Origin: Fredinandcohnia onubensis
GTDB taxonomy: Bacteria; Bacillota; Bacilli; Bacillales; Bacillaceae_L
Direction of reading: 5' to 3'
DNA: 64,000 bases
Assembly (NCBI RefSeq): GCF_002734285.1
Contig: NZ_NSEA01000005.1
Span: 1 to 64,000 of the forward strand
Part shown: positions 1 through 8,779 of the stretch, in pieces
How positions within the stretch are numbered: position 1 is the stretch's first letter
How the letters are laid out: each line of letters starts with the position of its first letter
Made by a program: the position numbers and the translations under genes
The notes under the pieces: model-generated
Databases searched by the model: none
The model's input: the letters and a program-made list of their open reading frames with translations, nothing else
What the model was told of the DNA's origin: nothing

Positions 1-47
1 TCTTATAAAAGTTTTGACAATACGTTTTCATAAATAGGAGGAACTTT

Positions 48-1343
48 ATGAGTCACGAGACACAACAAAAGCTTAAAAACTATATGAACTCACTAGGAGA
101 TCATGGCTATTTTAATGGAGCTGTACTTGTAGCTGAAAAAGGAAAAATACTATTATCAGAAGGATATGGGTTTGCTAGTTTCCAATACGAAGTACCAACC
201 ACTTCAAAAACAAAATTTAGAATCGGCTCCCTTTCTAAGGCATTTACTGCATTTGCCATTCTAAAGCTAGTTGAGCAAGGAAAACTTGCATTAACGGATA
301 CGGTCGACTCATTTTTACCGAGTTATAAAAGTTGGGGAAATATAACAATCCACCATTTATTATCTCATACATCTGGAATTCCTGACTTTACATCTTTACC
401 TGACTATTGGTCAAGAACAATGAGGCTTCAGGCCAACTTGGAACAAGTATTGGAATCCGTCAAAGATTTACCACTCGAGTTCAAACCAGGTGAGAGAATG
501 GAATATTGTAATTCTGGTTATCTAGTTTTAACAACACTTATTGAAAAAATTTCAGGGGAATCATACTCAACCTTTCTAGAAAAAAACATATTTCAGCCAA
601 TTGGAATGAAGGAAACAGGTGTTGATGATGGTAGAAAAATTATTACGTTTTTAGCAACGGGTCACACAATTCATAAGACACTTATACATACTGAATTTAT
701 CGATATGTCATTTCCACTAGGGGCATACGGCTTATACTCTACGGTTGAGGATTTATTTAAGTGGAGGCAGGCATTACGTAAAGCCAACATTTTAGGAAAA
801 GAACTTATCAATCGAATGTTTACTAAGTACCTAGATGGCTATGGATATGGCTGGTTTTTATTAGATGCACCAGAAAAGGTCGCCTGTCATTCTGGGGATA
901 TCAACGGCTTTGTAAGTGATTTTTATTTGTACGTAAATGAAGATGTAACGATCATTGTATTATCAAATTTGAATCTTACACCCGTCGAGAAAATAAGCAG
1001 TGACCTTAAGAATATTGTTTTCGGCAAGGATGTGCATCTTATTGAGACCCAGCAAGTGAATAATGAAGAGTTTGACACTACACAATTATTAGGTGTTTAT
1101 GAAAACGAGAATACAAAGCTAACCATTGAAACAAACGGTAAAAGTTCTTTATTTTTACATGTACCTAAAAAGTATGGTGTTCCATATACTTATCCTATTA
1201 ATCTTGTTAAAGTGGAAAATAATCAAATCTCGTATCAAGCAGAGCTTTTATATGAAACTTTACTATTTGAGTTGGGTAATCATAAAATAAAACTGCACTA
1301 TAAAGATAGTTATGGGCGTGAACAAGTGCTTCTGAAAAAATAG
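48..1343 (+). CDS. Serine beta-lactamase-like hydrolase (class C/PBP4* type)
   Basis: A 431-residue protein of the beta-lactamase/transpeptidase-like fold, probably a D,D-peptidase, esterase or amidase. The three motifs of the family are visible: SxxK at S61-L-S-K64, YxN at Y153-C-N155, and H281-S-G283 in place of the KTG box. The C-terminal ~100 residues look like an added beta domain. No signal peptide or membrane segment is seen, so a cytoplasmic enzyme is inferred. The start ATG has an AGGAGG ribosome site at 37-42. It stands alone before a two-component system and its substrate cannot be told from sequence. Confidence 0.85.
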   Translation: MSHETQQKLKNYMNSLGDHGYFNGAVLVAEKGKILLSEGYGFASFQYEVPTTSKTKFRIGSLSKAFTAFAILKLVEQGKLALTDTVDSFLPSYKSWGNITIHHLLSHTSGIPDFTSLPDYWSRTMRLQANLEQVLESVKDLPLEFKPGERMEYCNSGYLVLTTLIEKISGESYSTFLEKNIFQPIGMKETGVDDGRKIITFLATGHTIHKTLIHTEFIDMSFPLGAYGLYSTVEDLFKWRQALRKANILGKELINRMFTKYLDGYGYGWFLLDAPEKVACHSGDINGFVSDFYLYVNEDVTIIVLSNLNLTPVEKISSDLKNIVFGKDVHLIETQQVNNEEFDTTQLLGVYENENTKLTIETNGKSSLFLHVPKKYGVPYTYPINLVKVENNQISYQAELLYETLLFELGNHKIKLHYKDSYGREQVLLKK

Positions 1344-1418
1344 GCACTCCATTTTTCAAATCCGGATTTTGTATAGTAAAATAAAAGTATCTACGGTTTT
1401 TTATTAGGAGATGGAGAA

Positions 1419-2120
1419 ATGAGAGTTCTTGTTATAGAAGACAATGAGAGTGTTTGTTCGATGATCGAAATGTTTTTTTCAAAGGAAGGTATTCAGGGTG
1501 AGTTCGTCCATGATGGACTAAAGGGATATAATCGATTTAAAGAGGAAAATTGGGATTTAATCATTGTGGACTGGATGCTTCCTAGTATGGATGGCGTGAC
1601 GATTTGCCGAAAAATACGCGAAGAAAAAAGCTCTGTTCCGATTATTATGCTTACCGCAAAGGACAGCGAATCTGATCAGGTATTGGGTCTTGAGATGGGT
1701 GCAGATGACTATGTTACAAAGCCATTCAGTCCACTTGCTTTAATGGCACGGATCAAAGCGGTCACAAGACGCTACAATAGCAAGCCTACAGAGGAAGTAG
1801 AAACGGGAACACTTCAAACAGAACATTTTAACATAAATAAAATTACAAGAGAAGTTATTTTGAATGGGAAGGCAATCACGAATTTAACGCCTAAGGAATT
1901 TGATTTATTGTATTATTTTGCGCAGCATCCGAAACAGGTATTTTCTAGAGAACAGTTATTAGATCGTGTGTGGGGTTACCAATTTTACGGAGATGAGCGC
2001 ACGGTTGATGTACATATTAAGCGGCTACGAAAAAAAGTAGGGACTGCGAATCAGCCATTTTTCCATACAGTATGGGGTGTTGGCTATAAATTTGATGAGA
2101 CCGTTGAGGAAGAGAAATGA
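1419..2120 (+). CDS. cssR: OmpR-family response regulator, CssR-like
   Basis: A 233-residue regulator with an N-terminal receiver domain (acidic E7/D8, phospho-acceptor D51, T79, K101) and a C-terminal winged-helix DNA-binding domain at about 130-228. Its stop overlaps the start of the histidine kinase gene by four bases, so the pair is translationally coupled. The CssR name rests on the neighbouring HtrA-type protease gene: in B. subtilis CssRS controls htrA and htrB in response to misfolded secreted protein. The receiver-effector class is certain; the exact orthology is inference. Confidence 0.75.
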   Translation: MRVLVIEDNESVCSMIEMFFSKEGIQGEFVHDGLKGYNRFKEENWDLIIVDWMLPSMDGVTICRKIREEKSSVPIIMLTAKDSESDQVLGLEMGADDYVTKPFSPLALMARIKAVTRRYNSKPTEEVETGTLQTEHFNINKITREVILNGKAITNLTPKEFDLLYYFAQHPKQVFSREQLLDRVWGYQFYGDERTVDVHIKRLRKKVGTANQPFFHTVWGVGYKFDETVEEEK

Positions 2121-3520
2121 AATTTCGGTACATGTTTCAACAGCTTGTTAGTCACATAAGTGTGATTGTGGTTGCTTTTGTTATTTTGAGTATTGTGTTC
2201 GCACATTACGTTGGGAACCTCGTCTTTGAAGAAAAGGTCGAAGAATTGACCACTTATGGTGAAAACATCATTTCTGATATAAGTCGTACATCTAATGTCG
2301 ATTCATTAATTCGTCAATACTCAAACATGCTAGGTGAGAGAAATATTTTATTTACTGTATTTGATGAAGATGGAGTAAGCTTGAGTAATGTTGGTGGTTT
2401 TGTACCACAAGTGGAGTTAAGAAAAAAGGAATGGGACAAGGTCCGAAGTGGGCATATCGTGTCAGTCAAACAGGATTATAAGCGATTTGAGCAAGAAGTG
2501 ACTTTTATTGTCATGCCTTATATGGTTGGTCAAGCTTTTGTCGGTGGGGTCTTGCTTGCGTCACCAATCAGCGGGACACAGGAAATGATTCATGATATTA
2601 ACCAGTATTTATTTTATACGATGTTTTTAGCATTGGCTGTAGCTATTTTAATGAGTTGGATTTTGTCGACGGTTCATGTGAAGCGCATCAGACGCTTAAG
2701 GAAAGCAACCTCAATGATTTCTGCTGGAGATTATTCGATTAAATTACCATCATCTGATTTTGATGAGATTGGTGAGTTATCGAAGGACTTCAACGAAATG
2801 GCTCAGCGCTTGCAGCAATCAATGGTGGAAATTGAAAGCCTTGAAAGCAGAAGGCGGAAATTCATGGCCGATGTTTCCCATGAATTACGAACTCCGCTCA
2901 CAACGATTAGTGGTGTGATTGAAGGGTTAAGTAATGATTTGATTCCAGATGAGGAAAAGGCAAAAGGCGTTCAATTGGTAAGTCAGGAAACAAAGCGACT
3001 TATTCGTCTTGTGAATGAAAATCTAGATTACGAAAAAATACGCTCCAATCAGGTTACACTTCAAAAAGAAACAATCGAATTAATTGAAGTGCTTGAGGTC
3101 GTTAAAGATACACTTGAACCACAAGCAGAAGAAAAAAATGATGAAATCATGATTGAAGTTCCTAAAGACTTAATGATTACAGCAGATTACGATCGTTTAA
3201 TACAAATCCTAATCAACATCACCAAAAATAGTATTCAATTTACTGACAATGGCACCATTTGGATTCGTGGAAAAGCAAGAGAGCATGCAACAATTATCGA
3301 AATTGAAGATACGGGTGTCGGGATTGACCCAGCGGAAATAGAAAATATTTGGCATCGTTTTTACAAAGCAGATGTCTCTCGAACGGGCACACTATTCGGT
3401 CAATTCGGCCTAGGACTTTCGATCGTAAAACAGTTAGTCCAGCTTCATCATGGTAAAATTACGGTAACGAGTGAAAAAGGAAAAGGAACCAAGTTTGAAA
3501 TTCGATTTCCATTAACGTAA
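2117..3520 (+). CDS. cssS: Membrane sensor histidine kinase, CssS-like
   Basis: A 467-residue sensor kinase. Transmembrane segments lie at about 13-34 and 163-185 and bracket an extracellular domain of about 130 residues. A HAMP linker follows (about 186-240), then the dimerisation/phospho-acceptor helix with H255 in a SHELRTP motif, and an ATPase domain with N371, DTGVG at 398-402 and GLGL at 431-434. It should autophosphorylate H255 and pass phosphate to the upstream regulator. The neighbouring HtrA-type protease suggests it senses secretion or heat stress at the cell surface, as CssS does; the signal itself is not readable from the sequence. Confidence 0.77.
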   Translation: MKFRYMFQQLVSHISVIVVAFVILSIVFAHYVGNLVFEEKVEELTTYGENIISDISRTSNVDSLIRQYSNMLGERNILFTVFDEDGVSLSNVGGFVPQVELRKKEWDKVRSGHIVSVKQDYKRFEQEVTFIVMPYMVGQAFVGGVLLASPISGTQEMIHDINQYLFYTMFLALAVAILMSWILSTVHVKRIRRLRKATSMISAGDYSIKLPSSDFDEIGELSKDFNEMAQRLQQSMVEIESLESRRRKFMADVSHELRTPLTTISGVIEGLSNDLIPDEEKAKGVQLVSQETKRLIRLVNENLDYEKIRSNQVTLQKETIELIEVLEVVKDTLEPQAEEKNDEIMIEVPKDLMITADYDRLIQILINITKNSIQFTDNGTIWIRGKAREHATIIEIEDTGVGIDPAEIENIWHRFYKADVSRTGTLFGQFGLGLSIVKQLVQLHHGKITVTSEKGKGTKFEIRFPLT

Positions 3521-3545
3521 TCCATCATAATAATGGTGGATTTTC
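3521..3545 (+). terminator. Intrinsic terminator after cssS
   Basis: An 8-bp stem (3521-3528 with 3533-3540, loop AATA) directly follows the cssS stop and runs into a T-rich tract. It separates the two-component operon from the protease gene. Confidence 0.7.
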
Positions 3546-3583
3546 GTTTATTTTTCCACTTCTTTTCAAGGTTTGTTAATATT

Positions 3584-3612
3584 TTGTTCATAAATTTTGA
3601 CTATGATATAAA
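3584..3612 (+). promoter_or_regulatory. Putative promoter of the HtrA-type protease gene
   Basis: TTGTTC at 3584-3589 and TATAAA at 3607-3612 are separated by 17 bp, 29 bp before the start codon of the protease gene. The poor -35 would fit an activated promoter such as one under CssR, but no CssR box was identified with confidence. Confidence 0.45.
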
Positions 3613-3640
3613 TAAGGAGTAAGTCAAGGAGGAATTCATA

Positions 3641-5086
3641 ATGGAAAACGATAAACGTTTTGATGAATTTAAACATACAGATGATCAATCTAACAACCTA
3701 GATAATAAGGAAAGCTATACTGCAGAGAGTCAGTCAGAGCAGGAAAACGTGGATTTGAAATCAGAGGTAGAACATCGTGATATAGAACCAACGCTATCCG
3801 AACCAACTGAAACCCTTCAGAATTCAGAAGTTATTGAAGCAACTTCTCAGCAAACAGCAGTTACCGAAGAATCGACTCTTCGTGCATCAAGGCCAAAAGA
3901 GAAAAAGTCAAACTCAAAAGTGAAAAGCTTTTTATCCATGTTGTCTGCAGGTGTCCTTGGTTCGGCATTAACGCTTGGAGTTGCACCACATATTGACGGT
4001 CTCCAGGGATATTTCAATTCAGAGTCTCCTGCAACAGAGCAGAACTCCGAGGTTATTGAAGCATCTGGACCGGTGAAAATCCAACCAACCACAGTTAATG
4101 ACTCAGCGTCTTCTGTCGCGGATATGGTGGAAGAGGCATCAAAAGGGATCGTCGGAATCACAAGTATGCAATCCCAACAAAATCCTTTTAACAGAAGCAG
4201 TTCGCAAAGTGTTGAAAGTGGAACGGGCTCAGGGGTTATTTTTCAAAAAGATGGAGATAAAGCATATATTGTAACGAATAACCACGTTATCGAAAATGCA
4301 AATGAGGTTGAAATCTCCCTTCATAATGGTGAAAAAACAATGGCTAAGTTGATTGGAACAGATCCATTAACCGATTTAGCCGTTTTAGAAATAGATTCTA
4401 AACATGTCGAGGCGGTTCTACCATTTGGTGATTCTGGGACACTAAGACCTGGTGATCAGGTATTTGCGATTGGGAATCCACTTGGACTCGATTTATCAAG
4501 AACAGTTACATCTGGGATCGTAAGTGCAAAGGATCGAAGTATATCGGTTGATACCTCTGCAGGTAGTTGGGAACTAAACGTTATTCAGACGGATGCGGCC
4601 ATTAACCCAGGTAACAGTGGTGGCGCTCTATTAAACACACAAGGACAAGTAATTGGAATTAACAGCTTAAAGATTGCGAATAGCGGGGTAGAAGGATTAG
4701 GCTTCGCGATTCCAAGTAATGATGTTGTTCCGATTATTAACAGTCTGATTGAAAATGGTAAGATTGAGCGTCCATTTATCGGCATCGGTTTAGCGGACCT
4801 TGCGGAAGTTCCAAGAATGTATTACGCTGACCTTCCGAATGACGTGAAGGAAGGAGTCATTGTAACGAGTGTTGCGCAAAACTCAGCAGCAGAAAAAGCT
4901 GGCTTAAAAATGACCGATGTCATCGTAAAAATCAATGATACTGAAGTTAAAAGCTCAATGGACCTACGTAAATATTTATATTCAAAAGTAAAAATAGGCG
5001 ATCAAATTGAATTAACCTTCTACCGAGGTGGAAATCTCGAAACAGCTTCATTAACTTTAACAAGTAATACGACTGGAATTGAATAA
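3641..5086 (+). CDS. htrB: Membrane-anchored HtrA/DegP-type serine protease
   Basis: A 481-residue trypsin-like quality-control protease. Residues 1-95 are an acidic, low-complexity cytoplasmic arm; one transmembrane segment lies near 97-116; the protease domain carries the triad H215 (TNNHVIE), D245 (LTDLAV) and S326 (NPGNSGGA); a PDZ domain occupies about 385-475. It should act outside the membrane on misfolded exported proteins. An AGGAGG-like site precedes the ATG. It lies directly after the CssRS-like genes, matching the B. subtilis grouping of cssRS with htrB; htrA and htrB paralogues cannot be told apart here with certainty. Confidence 0.8.
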   Translation: MENDKRFDEFKHTDDQSNNLDNKESYTAESQSEQENVDLKSEVEHRDIEPTLSEPTETLQNSEVIEATSQQTAVTEESTLRASRPKEKKSNSKVKSFLSMLSAGVLGSALTLGVAPHIDGLQGYFNSESPATEQNSEVIEASGPVKIQPTTVNDSASSVADMVEEASKGIVGITSMQSQQNPFNRSSSQSVESGTGSGVIFQKDGDKAYIVTNNHVIENANEVEISLHNGEKTMAKLIGTDPLTDLAVLEIDSKHVEAVLPFGDSGTLRPGDQVFAIGNPLGLDLSRTVTSGIVSAKDRSISVDTSAGSWELNVIQTDAAINPGNSGGALLNTQGQVIGINSLKIANSGVEGLGFAIPSNDVVPIINSLIENGKIERPFIGIGLADLAEVPRMYYADLPNDVKEGVIVTSVAQNSAAEKAGLKMTDVIVKINDTEVKSSMDLRKYLYSKVKIGDQIELTFYRGGNLETASLTLTSNTTGIE

Positions 5087-5094
5087 TTGACATA

Positions 5095-5157
5095 AAGGGC
5101 CCAAATTGAAACAGATTTGGGTCTATTTGCGTCGGAAATCTATCCGACATTTTTTTC
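5095..5157 (+). terminator. Two consecutive terminators after the protease gene
   Basis: The first hairpin pairs CCCAAAT with ATTTGGG (5100-5121). The second pairs GTCGGA (5131-5136) with TCCGAC (5143-5148) and is followed by seven T residues. Confidence 0.7.
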
Positions 5158-5409
5158 TATTGCCGACACCATTTCCCGGGAAACGACAGCGTGTATTGGT
5201 TAGTGACAGGAAATTTAAACAGATATAAAAACACTCTAGACCATAGGAATTATGCGTGGTACTAACTATTACCTAAATAGCACACATTTTAATAAAATGC
5301 TTTTAAAATGAATATGAAAACAGCCTGCTTTTAAACGCGATAATCTGGTCTCAAATAACAGCAAATGCCATATAGATTACTAGCACTTAAAAACCAGGAG
5401 GAGATTAAA
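5158..5409. other. Intergenic region, little recognised
   Basis: The region holds a perfect 12-bp palindrome TTTCCCGGGAAA (5172-5183), AT-rich sequence and, at its end, the AGGAGGAG ribosome site of the next gene (5397-5404). No RNA gene or ORF was seen. Confidence 0.4.
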
Positions 5410-5865
5410 ATGAGTCACTATTTATTGACGCAATTTGAATTGTTAAAAGGCCGTTTTCTTGGCGATTTAGAGGATGTAACGAGCGATATAGTATCCATTC
5501 AACCGAACGGTTTTAATAATACAATTCTTTGGCATTTAGGTCATCTTGTTACGGTAAATGAGCAGTTTATGTTTGGTTATCCGAAGAAGTCTACTTTTCT
5601 CCCGGAAAATTATATGAACCTCTTTGCAAAAGGAACTAACCCTTCCGACTGGAATGGAGAAATCCCATCAATAGCAGATCTAGTAAATCAATTTACCGAA
5701 CAGGTAGCTAGAATACAGCAAATCCCTGTTGATCGTTTTGAAGAAAGATTGAAACAACCTTTTCTTGGGCTTGAAACCTTTGGTGAAATAACGAACCTAG
5801 CTCTCTTCCATATTGCCTACCATTTAGGCCAAATTCATGCAATGAAGCTTATACTTCAAAAATAA
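5410..5865 (+). CDS. DinB/YfiT-like putative metal-dependent protein
   Basis: A 151-residue four-helix-bundle protein of the DinB superfamily. The likely metal-binding histidines are visible: H42 and H45 in WHLGH near the N-terminal half, and H134/H138 in FHIAYHLGQIH near the C-terminus. Family members include bacillithiol- or mycothiol-dependent transferases and many uncharacterised proteins, so the reaction is unknown. The start at 5410 was chosen because AGGAGGAG lies 5 bases upstream; an in-frame ATG at 5365 has no ribosome site. Confidence 0.75.
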   Translation: MSHYLLTQFELLKGRFLGDLEDVTSDIVSIQPNGFNNTILWHLGHLVTVNEQFMFGYPKKSTFLPENYMNLFAKGTNPSDWNGEIPSIADLVNQFTEQVARIQQIPVDRFEERLKQPFLGLETFGEITNLALFHIAYHLGQIHAMKLILQK

Positions 5866-6010
5866 GTAAACTACTAATCCGGAGGACACACTTACATACT
5901 TGCAAATTATAAAAAGTATAAAAAGCACTTGACAATTCTAGAAAAAATAAAAATGCTAGTATGTTTTTAGTTCAATAGTATGATATGATAAGAGTATGTC
6001 ATCAAAAGGC

Positions 6011-6042
6011 CTTTCATTCTTAGTGCTATTAAGAATGAAAAG
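6011..6042 (+). promoter_or_regulatory. Hairpin in the leader of the SANT-domain gene
   Basis: Ten bases at 6012-6021 pair with 6031-6040 around a 9-base loop. The descending arm runs into AGGGG and a short T run just before the TTG start at 6055, so the hairpin could limit ribosome access or act as a weak attenuator. Function is inferred from position only. Confidence 0.4.
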
Positions 6043-6054
6043 GGGATTTTTGAT

Positions 6055-6624
6055 TTGAAGAAGAGAACATGGACGTATGAAGAAATAGAGTTCTTAAAGG
6101 ACAATGTAGGTCGTATGAAAATCTCTACCATTGCCAATCACGTGGATCGTACGGAAACGGCAGTTGAGTTAAAGATTAAAAGATTAGGGTTTTCGAATAC
6201 CAAATCCTTTACCGGTCAATTGACAATGCATGAATTGGCAACTCTATTAAAAATTGATCCAAAGTCTGTAAAGCTATGGATTGATAACCATGGACTAAGG
6301 TACACAAAAAAGGCAACGCGAAACACACGAAAATTTTACTTTATTAAACCCGAGGATTTTTGGGATTGGGCAAAGAATAACAAAAGCCGAATTGACTTCT
6401 CAAAAATAGAAAAAAATGCTATCGTTCCTGAACCATGTTGGGTGGAAGGAGAGCGTTCAAAGCAAAAGAGGGTCAATTACCGAGCGTGGACAACAGTAGA
6501 AATTAACTCCATGATTGAGCTTGTGGCAACAGGTACTCCGTTTTCCGATATTGGAAAAAGACTAAACCGTAGCCCAATTAGCATCCAACGTAAATATCAG
6601 CGTATGAGTAAAGCAGTGAAATAA
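6055..6624 (+). CDS. DNA-binding protein with two SANT/Myb-like HTH domains
   Basis: A 189-residue basic protein. Residues ~4-45 (RTWTYEEIEFLKDN) and ~143-186 (RAWTTVEINSMIEL) are similar SANT/Myb-type helix-turn-helix repeats, each ending in a basic recognition helix. The middle part (about 55-105, LTMHELATLLKIDPKSVKLW) looks like a MerR/excisionase-type helix-turn-helix followed by an aromatic stretch. Translation probably starts at TTG 6055, with AAGGGGA about 8 bases upstream. Such three-HTH proteins occur in Bacillus chromosomes and phages; the target is unknown. It precedes a c-di-GMP riboswitch but ends before it. Confidence 0.65.
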   Translation: MKKRTWTYEEIEFLKDNVGRMKISTIANHVDRTETAVELKIKRLGFSNTKSFTGQLTMHELATLLKIDPKSVKLWIDNHGLRYTKKATRNTRKFYFIKPEDFWDWAKNNKSRIDFSKIEKNAIVPEPCWVEGERSKQKRVNYRAWTTVEINSMIELVATGTPFSDIGKRLNRSPISIQRKYQRMSKAVK

Positions 6625-6647
6625 ATACATCATTGATAAAAACCAAA

Positions 6648-6734
6648 CTATACAAAAGGCAAAATTGTTGAAAGACAATGACGCAAAGCCACGGGCCTAA
6701 GGAGGATTCCTCTATGGTGGCCGGGTTGCTATAG
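6648..6734 (+). promoter_or_regulatory. Cyclic-di-GMP-I (GEMM-I) riboswitch aptamer
   Basis: The conserved GEMM-I core is present: GGCAAA at 6658-6663, a GAAA tetraloop hairpin, GACGCAAAGCC at 6680-6690, GGGCCTAAGG at about 6693-6702, and a closing GGCCGGGTTGC at 6719-6729. CTATA (6648-6652) can pair with TATAG (6730-6734) as the base stem. The receptor loop, the GAAA-capped P2 hairpin and the P3 hairpin are in the right order. A strong terminator follows 36 bases later, yet no same-strand gene lies within 390 bases, so the target is not obvious. Confidence 0.88.
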
Positions 6735-6769
6735 AATGGAAGGGTTCCTTTAATTGATGACGAAAAAAT

Positions 6770-6811
6770 GGGAGATACTAGTTGAATAACTAGTTCTCCC
6801 GTTTTCTTTTT
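6770..6811. terminator. Strong, probably bidirectional terminator
   Basis: A 14-bp stem (6770-6783 with 6788-6800) has a T-rich tract on the plus side (6802-6811) and an A-rich tract (6763-6768) that gives a U-tract on the minus strand. It can serve as the riboswitch expression platform and as the terminator of the convergent small gene at 6817-6927. Confidence 0.8.
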
Positions 6812-6816
6812 CTACA

Positions 6817-6927
6817 TTATTGATCTACTGAATTTTTATCTAATTCTTTTACACCGTTCATAATTTGAACTGCAAAACCGACACAAACTAGAATAATACT
6901 AACAACAAGAAAATATGCTACAAACAT
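6817..6927 (-). CDS. 36-residue single-span membrane peptide
   Basis: A short minus-strand ORF begins with MFVAYFLVVSIILVCVGFAV, one clear transmembrane helix, followed by a polar tail ending KNSVDQ. An AGGTGAAGG ribosome site lies 5 bases before the ATG, and a TATACT box is found further upstream around 6969. It converges on the riboswitch terminator. No family was recognised. The ribosome site, the promoter-like box and the hydrophobic pattern support a real gene. Confidence 0.6.
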   Translation of the reverse strand: MFVAYFLVVSIILVCVGFAVQIMNGVKELDKNSVDQ

Positions 6928-7062
6928 GTAACCTTCACCTCATTATAGTTTTTTCTATTTCTATCTTTAGTATAGTGCGAACCTATATAGGCTTCTGTGA
7001 TTTAAATCACAGAATTGCTCTATTTTCGAAATTTTCCTATGAGTAACTGGAATCAATTCTCG

Positions 7063-7091
7063 TTGTAGTTCCTTTTTAATTGTGATATATT
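7063..7091 (+). promoter_or_regulatory. Putative prfC promoter
   Basis: TTGTAG (7063-7068) and TATATT (7086-7091) have a 17-bp spacer and lie 40 bp before the prfC start. Confidence 0.55.
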
Positions 7092-7130
7092 TTTTTAGAT
7101 ACAATCTGTGATAACGGAAGGATAATTTGC

Positions 7131-8714
7131 ATGAGCTATATAGATGAAGTTCAAAAACGAAGAACGTTTGCCATCATCTCTCACCCGGATGCCGGTAAAA
7201 CGACGATGACTGAGAAATTATTATATTTTGGTAATGTAATTCGTGAAACAGGTACGGTAAAAGGAAAAAAATCAGGAAAATTTGCTGCGTCGGACTGGAT
7301 GGAGATTGAAAAACAACGTGGGATTTCAGTTACATCAAGTGTGATGAGTTTTCCATACGAAGACTTCTATGTCAATATTCTTGATACACCAGGACATGAG
7401 GACTTCAGTGAGGACACCTATCGTACGTTAACCGCTGTGGACAGTGTTGTGATGATCATCGACTCCACGAAGGGTGTCGAGCCCCAAACGATTAAACTCT
7501 TTAAAGTTTGTCGCATGAGAGGCATACCGATTTTTACATTCATCAATAAACTTGACCGTGAAGGAAAGGATCCACTTGAACTCTTAGCCGAAATTGAAGA
7601 GGTTCTTGGCATTGAATCTTATCCGATGAACTGGCCAGTTGGAATGGGGAAACGATTCTTAGGGATTGTCGACCGTTACAACAACCAATTTGTACATTTT
7701 ACTGGAAATGAAGATGAAAAAATCATTTCATTACAGGAGCTAGAGGACGGCAAGCATCCTGGAATTACAGATAGTCCGATTTATGAAAGTACACAAGATG
7801 AGTTACTTTTATTGGACGAAGCAGGAAATGACTTTGATGTGGAACGTGTAGCCAAAGGTGACCTTACGCCTGTATTCTTTGGTAGTGCGCTCGCAAACTT
7901 TGGTGTAGAAACGTTTTTTAATACATTTTTACAATTTGCTTCAGAACCGAAGCCACGTAAAACAAATCTTGGCTTAATTCCACCAGAGGACGAAACGTTC
8001 TCAGGTTATATTTTCAAAATCCAAGCAAACATGAACACGAAGCACCGCGACCGAATTGCATTCCTTCGCGTCTGCTCAGGGAAGTTTGAACGTGGAATGA
8101 GTGTCAATATCACTCGTACAGGAAAATCAATCAAGCTGAATCAAACTCAGCAGTTTATGGCAGCGAGTCGGGAAACGGTAGATGAGGCCTATCCTGGCGA
8201 TATTATAGGGATTTATGATCCAAATGTCTACCAAATCGGTGATACCCTTACAGCAGGTAAAGAAGATATGCATTATCAGGAACTACCTGTGTTCCCACCT
8301 GAAATGTATCGTAAGGTTCGTGTGAAGAACGTAATGAAGGCAAAGCAATTTAGAAAAGGCATTGAACAGCTTGTTCAAGAAGGAGCAATTCAATTATTCA
8401 GACAGGAATCAAGTGATGAGTTCATTCTTGGTGCGGTTGGTCAACTTCAATATGATGTGTTTGAATATCGATTAGAGGGAGAATATAATGTCTCTGTTGA
8501 GTTCACTTCACTTGGAAACAGAATCCCAAGATGGATTGGCAATAAAGATGTAGATACTCGTCTATTTGATTCAAGAAGTCTACTTGTTCGGGACCGTAGC
8601 GACCGATATGTCGTGTTATTTGAAAACGACTTTACGTATCGTTATTTCCAAGATAAAAACAAGGACATCGAACTCATCGACCTCTTTGAGAGCAATGACT
8701 ATAAAGGTGTATAA
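7131..8714 (+). CDS. prfC: Peptide chain release factor 3 (RF3 GTPase)
   Basis: A 527-residue translational GTPase of normal RF3 length. The G-domain motifs are HPDAGKTT (P-loop, ~18-25), the switch-I ISVTSS region, DTPGHEDF (~88-95) and NKLD (~142-145). The C-terminal part has the RF3-type domains II and III. RF3 removes RF1/RF2 from the ribosome after peptide release and takes part in post-peptidyl-transfer quality control. B. subtilis 168 is known to lack prfC, so its presence marks this lineage. It stands alone with its own promoter. Confidence 0.95.
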   Translation: MSYIDEVQKRRTFAIISHPDAGKTTMTEKLLYFGNVIRETGTVKGKKSGKFAASDWMEIEKQRGISVTSSVMSFPYEDFYVNILDTPGHEDFSEDTYRTLTAVDSVVMIIDSTKGVEPQTIKLFKVCRMRGIPIFTFINKLDREGKDPLELLAEIEEVLGIESYPMNWPVGMGKRFLGIVDRYNNQFVHFTGNEDEKIISLQELEDGKHPGITDSPIYESTQDELLLLDEAGNDFDVERVAKGDLTPVFFGSALANFGVETFFNTFLQFASEPKPRKTNLGLIPPEDETFSGYIFKIQANMNTKHRDRIAFLRVCSGKFERGMSVNITRTGKSIKLNQTQQFMAASRETVDEAYPGDIIGIYDPNVYQIGDTLTAGKEDMHYQELPVFPPEMYRKVRVKNVMKAKQFRKGIEQLVQEGAIQLFRQESSDEFILGAVGQLQYDVFEYRLEGEYNVSVEFTSLGNRIPRWIGNKDVDTRLFDSRSLLVRDRSDRYVVLFENDFTYRYFQDKNKDIELIDLFESNDYKGV

Positions 8715-8761
8715 AAACATGACTCAAAACGCTCAGGAAACTTCTCTGGGCGTTCATGTTT
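8715..8761 (+). terminator. Long hairpin after prfC
   Basis: The core pairs AACGCTCAG (8728-8736) with CTGGGCGTT (8746-8754) and an outer arm pairs AAACATG with CATGTTT. The following T-run is weak, so termination may be partial. Confidence 0.5.
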
Positions 8762-8779
8762 ATTTAGAAAGGAATTGGT

